Assembly: GCA_021782525.1 (NCBI GenBank) | Contig: JAJXUY010000068.1 | Span: forward strand, 1-7,460 | DNA length: 7,460 nt | Source of the DNA: Acidobacteriota bacterium | GTDB taxonomy: Bacteria; Acidobacteriota; Thermoanaerobaculia; Thermoanaerobaculales; Thermoanaerobaculaceae | Direction of reading: 5' to 3' | Shown here: in pieces, positions 1 to 5,854 of the stretch | Layout: every line of letters starts with the position of its first letter | Position numbering within the stretch: position 1 is the stretch's first letter | Notes under the pieces: generated by a model | What the model was told of the DNA's origin: nothing | The model's input: only the letters and a program-made list of their open reading frames with translations | Databases searched by the model: none | Program-made: the position numbers and the translations under genes

Positions 1-1629
1 CGTAACTACCTCCCCGACGTGATCCGCTGGGTGAAGTTCTCTGGGGTCTCTTGGACCGAGGACGGCAAGGGGTTCTTCTACTCGCGCTACCCCGAGGCGC
101 CGGCCGGGAAGGCGATCAGCCAGCGCGTGATCGACCAGAAGCTGTACTACCACCGCCTGGGCTCGCCGCAGAGCGCCGACACGCTGATCTACGCCCGCCC
201 CGACCTGCCGGAGTGGGTGATCGACGGCGCCGTGAGCCACGACGGCCGCTACCTGTTCATCTACCTGCGCAACGGCACCGCCTCGGAGAACGAGCTGTTC
301 TACGTCGATCTCGGCAACCCGGCGGCGCCCGCGGTCGGCGGCGCGGTCGAGCCGCTGTTCACCAAGAACGACGCGATGTACCAGGTGGTTGGCCACGAGG
401 GCACGACGCTCTTCCTCTGGACCTCGCTCGCGGCGCCGAAGGGGAAGATCGTGGCGACCTCGTTCGCGAACCCCGACCCGGCGGGTTGGCGCGTGCTCGT
501 GCCCGAGGGGGAAGGGGTGATCCGCGGCGCCGGGATGGCGGACGGGCGGATCGTGCTCGACATGCAGGTGGCGGCCACCGGTCGGATCGTCCTGTACGGC
601 ACGGACGGCAAACCCGCGGGGGCGGTGGCGCTGCCCGGGCTGGGCTCGGTCGCGGGGCTCTCGGCCCGCCGCGACTCGAGCACGATCTACTACGGCTTCA
701 CCTCGTTCCTCGTCCCCGCGTCGGTGTACCGCTACGACATGGCGAGCGGCAAGAGCGAGCCGTTCTTCAAGCCCGATGTGGCGTTCGACGCGTCGCGGTA
801 CGAGGAGACGCAGGTGTTCTACCCCTCGAAGGACGGCACCAGGATCCCGATGTTCATCGTCGCCAGGAAGGGCGTGAAGCTCGAGGGGAACAACCCGACG
901 CTGCTGTACGCCTACGGCGGCTTCGACATCACGATCACGCCGGCGTTCGCCCCGTGGCTGCCGGCGTGGCTGGAGCTCGGGGGCGTCTACGCCGTCGCCA
1001 ACCTGCGCGGCGGCGGCGAGTTCGGCGAGGCGTGGCACCAGGCCGGGATGCTCGGCAACAAGCAGAACGTGTTCGACGACTTCGCCTGGGCGGCGAAGTA
1101 CCTGATCACCGAGAAGTACACCTCCTCGAAGCGGCTCGGCATCATGGGGTACTCGAACGGCGGCCTGCTCGTCGGCGCCAGTATCACGCAGAACCCGCAG
1201 CTGTTCGGCGCGGCGTATGCGGGCGCCGGGGTGATGGACATGCTGCGCTACCAGGAGTTCTCCGGCGGCGCGCTGTGGGCGCCCGAGTACGGCACATCCG
1301 CCGATGCCAAGGCGTTCCATTGGCTCCTGGCGTACTCGCCGCTGGCGAACGTCAGGGCGGGCACGTGCTACCCGCCGACGATCATCACCACCGCCGACCA
1401 CGACGACCGCGTCGTGCCGAGCCACTCGTACCAGTTTGCCGCTGAGCTGCAACACGCGCAGGGGTGCGCCAACCCGATCCTCATCCGGGTCGAGACCAAG
1501 ACGAGCCACGGCTACATGCCGACCGACAAGCGCATCGCCCAGACCGCCGACATCGACGCGTTCATGGCGTACAACCTGGGAATCACGGCGCCGCCGGCCG
1601 CGGCCGAGACGGCCGCAACGCCGCGCTGA
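1..1629 (+). CDS. Prolyl oligopeptidase family serine peptidase (S9A), 5'-truncated
   Basis: This enzyme hydrolyses peptide bonds after proline in short peptides. The frame is open from base 1, so the true start lies upstream; 542 residues are present against about 700 in the family, so roughly 150-170 N-terminal residues are missing. Residues 1 to about 265 carry beta-propeller-type sequence. The alpha/beta-hydrolase domain follows, with YAYGGF (oxyanion-hole region) and LRGGGEFG near residues 303-340. The catalytic triad is visible: Ser385 in GYSNGGLL, Asp468 in ADHDDRVVP and His503 in [10 protein letters not shown]. The DDRVVP and SNGG motifs are characteristic of S9A. The usual GHGAG around the histidine is replaced by SHGYM, a variant that keeps the histidine. 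The protein ends in a short Ala/Pro/Thr-rich tail. A secretion signal cannot be judged because the N-terminus is absent. A strong hairpin after the stop suggests it is transcribed separately from the genes downstream. Confidence 0.95.
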   Translation, partial: RNYLPDVIRWVKFSGVSWTEDGKGFFYSRYPEAPAGKAISQRVIDQKLYYHRLGSPQSADTLIYARPDLPEWVIDGAVSHDGRYLFIYLRNGTASENELFYVDLGNPAAPAVGGAVEPLFTKNDAMYQVVGHEGTTLFLWTSLAAPKGKIVATSFANPDPAGWRVLVPEGEGVIRGAGMADGRIVLDMQVAATGRIVLYGTDGKPAGAVALPGLGSVAGLSARRDSSTIYYGFTSFLVPASVYRYDMASGKSEPFFKPDVAFDASRYEETQVFYPSKDGTRIPMFIVARKGVKLEGNNPTLLYAYGGFDITITPAFAPWLPAWLELGGVYAVANLRGGGEFGEAWHQAGMLGNKQNVFDDFAWAAKYLITEKYTSSKRLGIMGYSNGGLLVGASITQNPQLFGAAYAGAGVMDMLRYQEFSGGALWAPEYGTSADAKAFHWLLAYSPLANVRAGTCYPPTIITTADHDDRVVPSHSYQFAAELQHAQGCANPILIRVETKTSHGYMPTDKRIAQTADIDAFMAYNLGITAPPAAAETAATPR

Positions 1630-1643
1630 CGGCACGAAGAGGG

Positions 1644-1673
1644 GGCGGGACCCGTGCCGGCACGGGCCCCGCC
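1644..1673 (+). terminator. GC-rich hairpin, probable terminator of the peptidase gene
   Basis: The hairpin begins 14 bases after the peptidase stop codon. The outer arms GGCGGG (1644-1649) and CCCGCC (1668-1673) pair fully. After one A/C mismatch (1650 and 1667), CCCGTG pairs with CACGGG around a CCGG loop; the core 1651-1666 is a perfect palindrome. No T-run follows, so this is not a textbook intrinsic terminator. Its stability and position fit transcription termination or 3'-end protection of the mRNA in a high-GC genome. The function is inferred. Confidence 0.55.
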
Positions 1674-2022
1674 GCCGCGATCCGGGTGCGGCGCCCTGGC
1701 CGCAGGTCGACGTTCCGCCGCCGCGACGGCCGGGCGCACGCCGGGAGTCGAGACGGAAGACCGCAGCACGCCGTCGTGCTCGGCCCTGTTCGCGGGCCTC
1801 CACGCAAACCGACCCCAGATCCTCGCCGCCGTCGCTTTCGCTGCCGCGACGATCGAGCTGGCCGGCGACGCCTGCTCGCGGACGGGAGTCGCCGCGTTCA
1901 CCACACGGCAGGGCGGGAGGCCTGGCTCTGCCCCCATTTCGGCGACCTCGAGCCGTCAACCTTCCCCAGCGGTGTAAGATTAAGATATAGACAAGTGGAC
2001 TTTCAAGAAGGGCTGGCTTCCT
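1674..2022. other. Intergenic stretch without a convincing gene
   Basis: About 350 bases lie between the hairpin and the regulator gene. Short open frames exist on both strands, but they are Arg/Ala/Pro-rich, lack a ribosome site and match no family I recognise. One of them starts inside the terminator hairpin. A small second hairpin, AGCACG-CCGT-CGTGCT, sits at 1765-1780. The last 50 bases change in character and contain an AT-rich, promoter-like patch (see separate entry). Confidence 0.6.
1958..1990 (+). promoter_or_regulatory. Possible promoter of the regulator gene
   Basis: An AT-rich island interrupts otherwise GC-rich DNA 35-65 bases before the regulator start. It holds two abutting copies of TAAGAT (1975-1980 and 1981-1986), each close to the TATAAT -10 consensus, followed by ATAG. 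The region where a -35 box would sit (about 1952-1963, GTCAACCTT) is a poor match to TTGACA. The local composition change and position support a promoter; the exact boxes are uncertain. Confidence 0.3.
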
Positions 2023-2760
2023 GTGGACGCCCGCGAGTTCTGCCGCGATGATTGCCTGGTTCAGTCGAACCTGAACCGGCTGGTACGCGGTGAAACCAGC
2101 GTCCGGGTCCGCCCGCGGCCGATGGATATGTTGTGCTTCCGTGCGCAGCGCCAGGGTGAGGTCGTCTCCAACGACGAGATCATCGCCGCCGTCGGGCCGA
2201 AGCCGTACATGGCCGGGTCGGGGCTCGGTCGCTCGATCGCCGAGGTGCGCGCGATCCTGGGTGATGACGCAGCCGAGCCGAGGTACGTCGAGACCATCGT
2301 CCAACGCGGGTACCGCCCGTTGGCCCCGGTCCCGAGAGGCGGCCTTTGCCTTTCGGCCCCGAGGCGGGGCCAGGAGGTGCGCACCGCGCCGAAAGCACTC
2401 TCGTCACCCGAGGAGCACACCTGCAGCCTGTGTTGGGGCGAAAGGAAGATCCCGCTCGCACAGGAAGAAGACATCGTCGGCAGAGCTGACGAAGCGACGG
2501 TCCGGCTCGAGTCGGCCCAGGTCTCGCGCCGGCACGCCCGCATCGTCGTGAGCGGGGGCCGAGCGGTCCTCGAGGGCTTGGCGAGCAAGAACGGCACCTA
2601 CGTGCGCGGCCAGGTAGTTCAAACGCCAGTCGTCTCGCCGACGGCGACGAGGTCCTCTGCGGGCGCGATCTCGCGGTGTTGCGCTCCTGCGAATCGGCGG
2701 CGACAACGGCGACCGGCGAGCCACCTTGAACCTCGCGATCGACGAGCAGCGCCGTCGTGA
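2023..2760 (+). CDS. Winged-helix/FHA-domain transcriptional regulator, frameshifted near the 3' end
   Basis: This is a probable DNA-binding regulator that also recognises phosphothreonine. Residues about 10-105 form an OmpR/CadC-type winged helix (RPRPMDML, GEVVSNDEIIAAV, LGRSIAEVRAILGDD, RYVETIVQRGYRP). A linker with CSLC follows at about residues 130-140. Residues 140-203 are an FHA domain with GR (153-154), SRRHA (168-172) and KNGTYVRG (189-196). The open frame then runs into an Arg/Ser-rich tail unlike any FHA end. The expected last strands, RLADGDEVLCGRD, appear in the other frame from 2631 to a TGA at 2727-2729, so one base seems to be lost near 2629-2631; an intact product would be about 235 residues. 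The GTG start has AAGAAGGG about 10 bases upstream and places the usual short lead-in before the winged helix. No receiver domain or membrane segment is seen. It precedes a Ser/Thr kinase gene, a natural partner for an FHA protein. It may be a pseudogene or carry a sequence error. Confidence 0.8.
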   Translation: MDAREFCRDDCLVQSNLNRLVRGETSVRVRPRPMDMLCFRAQRQGEVVSNDEIIAAVGPKPYMAGSGLGRSIAEVRAILGDDAAEPRYVETIVQRGYRPLAPVPRGGLCLSAPRRGQEVRTAPKALSSPEEHTCSLCWGERKIPLAQEEDIVGRADEATVRLESAQVSRRHARIVVSGGRAVLEGLASKNGTYVRGQVVQTPVVSPTATRSSAGAISRCCAPANRRRQRRPASHLEPRDRRAAPS

Positions 2761-2808
2761 TGCCGTTGGGAGCCTTGTCGCAGGTAGGAAGGATGCAGGC
2801 GGCCGAGC

Positions 2809-5475
2809 ATGTTGAAGACGGGTACGCACCTTGGCCCCTACGAGATCGTTGCCCTGATCGGCGCGGGTGGGATGGGCGAGGTGTACCGCGCCCGCGACTT
2901 CCGATTGGGCCGTGACGTTGCCGTCAAAGTCCTCCTTGCGGAGTTTGCTTCAGATCCCGTCCGGTTGAGCCGGTTCGAACAGGAAGCCCGTGCGGTGGCC
3001 GCTCTCGACCACCCCAACATCCTCGCGATCCATGACATCGGCTCGACCGCGTTGCCGGCGGAGGGAGGTGCGACCGGGGCGATTGCCGGTGCCGGAGAGA
3101 CGCTCCACTACATCGTCACCGAGCTGCTGGAGGGCGAGCCGCTGCGGGAGCGGCTCATGAGCGGGCGTCTCACGGCCCACAAGGCGGTGGAGACCGCCGT
3201 CCAGATCGCGCGGGGTCTGGCGGCGGCCCACGAGAAGGGAATCGTCCACCGTGACCTGAAACCCTCCAACGTCTTCATCACGAAGGACGGGCACGTCAAG
3301 ATCCTCGACTTCGGCGTAGCGAAGCTGGCGACGAAAAGCACGCGGGAGCCCGCCCAGGTGAGCACGGTGGAGGAGCTGACCGATGCCGGCGTGGTGGTCG
3401 GGACGCTCGGCTACATGTCTCCCGAACAGGTCCGGAGCACGTCGGTGGACCATCGCACCGACATCTTCTCGTTCGGCTGCGTGCTCTACGAGATGCTCTT
3501 CGGGCGCCGGGCGTTCGTCGGAGGGACACACGCGGACATCATGAGCGCGATCCTCAACGACGAGCCGCCCGGTCTCGACGGCGGCGACCGGACGTGCCCG
3601 GGGGCGCTCCGTCAGGTCGTGCGCCGGTGCCTGGAGAAGCGCCCCGGAGACCGGTTCTCGTCGGCGCACGACCTTGCCTTCGCGCTCGAGGCGGTCGGCA
3701 CGGATCCCTCCGGACAGGGCTCGGCTTCTCGTCACACGGCGCTGCGTTCCCGCGTCCCCCGTTGGGTGGTGCCCGCCGTGGCAGCGGTCGCCCTTGCGGT
3801 GGTCGTGGGTTTCTGGCTCCACGAACGAGCCGCTCCTGCCTCGCTGCCGCAGTTCCATCCGCAGAGGGCCTCGGAGTGGCTCGTGAGCGTCAAGGACGCA
3901 GCGTTGTCGCCCAGCGGGAACGAGATCGCCTACAGCGCCGAAGGCGGCGCAACGGGCGGCATCTGGGTCAGCGACATCAGCGGGGGCAAGCCCGTTCACG
4001 TGACCGACGACTCGATGGGCGAGTCGAGTCCGGCCTGGTTCCCCGATGGCAGCACCATCGCCTTTTCGTCGACCGGCGGTACGGAATCCTCGGTCTGGAA
4101 GGTGCCGCGGTTCGGCGGCACCGCGATGCTGCTGGTTGCGGATGCCGAAGATGCGGCGGTCTCGCCGAACGGCGAGCAGCTTGCCTTCGCGCGCGCCGAC
4201 AAGGACGGTGCCCTGCGAATCTGGGTCGCGCCGGTGGGCGCGCCGGAGCAGGCCCGGCAACTGACCCACAGCGACGGCGGGCTCTGGGACCATCGCCACC
4301 CCGCGTGGTCGCCCGACGGCCGGACGATCTGCTACGGCGACGCGCACCATCTCTGGCTCGTGCCGGCCGCCGGCGGTGAGCCGACGCCGTTCACGGAGGG
4401 GGACGCGACCGACAAGCACCCGGTTTGGTCAGCGGCTGGCGCCGCGATCTACTTCGTCTCCTCCCGCGCCGGCACCCAGTCGCTGTGGCGGAAGCCTCTG
4501 GGCGGGGGCGCGGCCGTTCGCGTGACGCGGGGGGCCGGCGACGAGGAATCGCCGACCATCTCTCGAGATGGCCGCCGGCTCGCGTTCCTCTCCGGCTCGG
4601 CAACCATGTCGTGCGTGCTCGTCGACCTGCAGACCGGCGAGGTCGGCCGGCTGGAACACGGCCAGCACACGGCCGAACTCGCGATCGCGGCCGACCGCGG
4701 GTCGCTGGTGTTCACCTCCGACCTCTCCGGGTCGTACGACGTCTGGTCGGTCCCGCTCCGTGGGACCGCGGCGGGGGGGGAGCCGAGGCGACTCACCGAG
4801 CCGCCGGGCAACTGCGCCGTGCCGAGACTGTCGCCGGACGGCCGCTGGGTCGCGTACCAGCGAACGGTCGACAACCAGCACGACGTGTGGGTGGTCTCGG
4901 CACGGGGCGGTGCGCCGGTCGACTTCACGGGCGACACGAGCATCAACGTCGAGCCGTCGTGGTCCCCGGACGGATCGCAGCTGGCGTTCATCTCGAACCG
5001 GGCCGGTTGGCACCAGGTCTGGGTCGCGTCGTTTGCCGGCGGGAAGCGTGCCGGCGAGGCCAGGCGCATCACTCGGGAGGAGGGGGACGCCTCGAGCCCG
5101 TGCTGGTCGCCCAACGGGCACTCGGTGGCGTACGTGTTCTCGACCGGCACCACCAGCGACGTTCGGGTCGCGCCCTCCGACGGAAGCGGCGGGAGCCAAC
5201 CACTGACCTCCGGTGCGCACGCATCCCAGGTGCGCTGGTGCCGGGCGCGGGACGCGTGGGTTGTCTCCGGCTTCTGGGGGGAGCGCCATCCCAGCCTTCG
5301 GCTTGTGCCGCACGGCGGCGGCGCGGCCACGCCGCTGCCGCTCCCCTCCGGGGTCGTTCTCGATTCGAGGCTCCCTTACTTCGAGATCTCTCGCGACGGA
5401 ACGCTGGTGGCCCTGTCGCAGCGCGCCCGTCACGAGGAGGTCTGGATCCTGGAGGTGGACGAGGGGTCGTTCTGA
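2809..5475 (+). CDS. Membrane Ser/Thr protein kinase (PknB-like) with C-terminal PD40/TolB-like beta-propeller
   Basis: This is a receptor-type kinase that phosphorylates Ser/Thr on cytoplasmic proteins. Residues about 11-290 are the kinase domain: glycine loop GAGGMGEVYRA (18-28), ATP-binding Lys40 in VAVKVL, catalytic HRDLKPSN with Asp149, DFG at 167-169 and a SPE variant of APE at 204-206. All catalytic residues are present, and it is an RD-type kinase. A Gly/Ala-rich insert (about residues 83-100) lies between kinase strands. One transmembrane helix spans about 319-337. From about residue 365 to the end there are roughly 11 repeats of the form SPDG followed by a short strand such as AFSS, alternating with strands like DVWVV; these are typical PD40/WD40-like blades, predicted to lie outside the cytoplasmic membrane as a ligand- or partner-sensing part. 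The ATG is preceded by AGGCGG with 6 bases of spacing and begins directly at the kinase fold. This architecture is common in Acidobacteriota. The ligand and substrates are unknown; the adjacent FHA regulator is a candidate partner. Confidence 0.95.
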   Translation: MLKTGTHLGPYEIVALIGAGGMGEVYRARDFRLGRDVAVKVLLAEFASDPVRLSRFEQEARAVAALDHPNILAIHDIGSTALPAEGGATGAIAGAGETLHYIVTELLEGEPLRERLMSGRLTAHKAVETAVQIARGLAAAHEKGIVHRDLKPSNVFITKDGHVKILDFGVAKLATKSTREPAQVSTVEELTDAGVVVGTLGYMSPEQVRSTSVDHRTDIFSFGCVLYEMLFGRRAFVGGTHADIMSAILNDEPPGLDGGDRTCPGALRQVVRRCLEKRPGDRFSSAHDLAFALEAVGTDPSGQGSASRHTALRSRVPRWVVPAVAAVALAVVVGFWLHERAAPASLPQFHPQRASEWLVSVKDAALSPSGNEIAYSAEGGATGGIWVSDISGGKPVHVTDDSMGESSPAWFPDGSTIAFSSTGGTESSVWKVPRFGGTAMLLVADAEDAAVSPNGEQLAFARADKDGALRIWVAPVGAPEQARQLTHSDGGLWDHRHPAWSPDGRTICYGDAHHLWLVPAAGGEPTPFTEGDATDKHPVWSAAGAAIYFVSSRAGTQSLWRKPLGGGAAVRVTRGAGDEESPTISRDGRRLAFLSGSATMSCVLVDLQTGEVGRLEHGQHTAELAIAADRGSLVFTSDLSGSYDVWSVPLRGTAAGGEPRRLTEPPGNCAVPRLSPDGRWVAYQRTVDNQHDVWVVSARGGAPVDFTGDTSINVEPSWSPDGSQLAFISNRAGWHQVWVASFAGGKRAGEARRITREEGDASSPCWSPNGHSVAYVFSTGTTSDVRVAPSDGSGGSQPLTSGAHASQVRWCRARDAWVVSGFWGERHPSLRLVPHGGGAATPLPLPSGVVLDSRLPYFEISRDGTLVALSQRARHEEVWILEVDEGSF

Positions 5476-5521
5476 TCTGAAGGGATCGCGTGGGTCGTCG
5501 TGGTGGAGGGAGCGCAGTCGG

Positions 5522-5528
5522 AAGGAGG
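5522..5528 (+). promoter_or_regulatory. Strong Shine-Dalgarno site deciding the start at 5538
   Basis: AAGGAGG is a full match to the anti-Shine-Dalgarno complement. It lies 9 bases before the ATG at 5538. This favours that ATG over the in-frame GTG at 5490, which would add 16 residues and has no comparable site. Confidence 0.7.
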
Positions 5529-5537
5529 AGGCGGGTC

Positions 5538-5852
5538 ATGAGCGAGGCGCCGACGTGGGAGCAGTTCCGCATGATGCTCGATGCGCTGTCCAAGACGAAC
5601 GAGAAGCTCCACGAGCAGTTGCACCCGCTCTACGAGCAGGTGGGCCAGCACAAGGACGAACTGGGCCGTGAGGTACAAGAGTGGCCCGGGATCGAGCCGG
5701 CTTGGCTCAACCTCGTGGGGGAGATGCAGACGATCATCAATTCTCACCTGCAGTCCAGCCGGCTGCAGTGCGCCGCGCCGCTCACGGTTGTGGGGGCGAC
5801 GCCGGCAGGGAGGAAGACGGCGGGCAAGGGGAGCGCCGGAAAGAAAGGTTAG
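5538..5852 (+). CDS. Small helical protein of unknown function (104 aa)
   Basis: I do not recognise the family. The product is a soluble 104-residue protein without a signal peptide or membrane segment. Residues about 5-75 are rich in Glu, Gln, Leu and His and look alpha-helical, probably two or three helices (TWEQFRMMLDAL, EKLHEQLHPLYEQVGQHKDEL, AWLNLVGEMQTIINSHLQ). A GIEP turn separates the long helical part from the next helix. The last 20 residues are a flexible basic tail of Gly, Ala, Lys and Thr (ATPAGRKTAGKGSAGKKG). It has one cysteine, at about residue 82, just before the tail. The ATG is backed by a perfect Shine-Dalgarno site. It follows the kinase stop by 62 bases without an obvious terminator and sits directly before a radical SAM/SPASM gene. 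It could be that enzyme's substrate or accessory protein, or simply an unrelated small protein; the sequence alone does not decide. Confidence 0.75.
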   Translation: MSEAPTWEQFRMMLDALSKTNEKLHEQLHPLYEQVGQHKDELGREVQEWPGIEPAWLNLVGEMQTIINSHLQSSRLQCAAPLTVVGATPAGRKTAGKGSAGKKG

Positions 5853-5854
5853 CG

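Noticed and set aside
1512..1937. 141-codon open frame on the - strand overlapping the peptidase 3' end
   Set aside because: It runs antisense to the catalytic-His region of a clear gene, and its product has chance-like Ala/Arg/Pro-rich composition.
1654..1977. 107-codon open frame on the + strand in the intergenic stretch
   Set aside because: It starts within the terminator hairpin, has no ribosome site and shows Ala/Arg/Pro-rich composition expected from chance GC-rich frames; I recognise no family.
2950..4419. 489-codon open frame on the - strand opposite the kinase
   Set aside because: Long antisense frames are expected opposite high-GC genes; the product is Arg/Gly/Pro-rich without domains, while the + strand holds a complete kinase.
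4429..5433. Long open frames on the - strand opposite the propeller region
   Set aside because: Same explanation: shadow of a well-supported gene, no recognisable motifs.
4425..5480. 351-codon + strand frame inside the kinase gene
   Set aside because: Out-of-frame reading of the repeat region; Arg-rich and without PD40 motifs.
5479..5494. Short inverted GATC...GATC element after the kinase stop
   Set aside because: Only 4 bp of pairing; too weak for a terminator and likely chance.
5490..5537. Upstream GTG extension of the small protein
   Set aside because: It would add an Arg/Gly-rich segment translated from the Shine-Dalgarno region itself; the ATG at 5538 has a perfect ribosome site.
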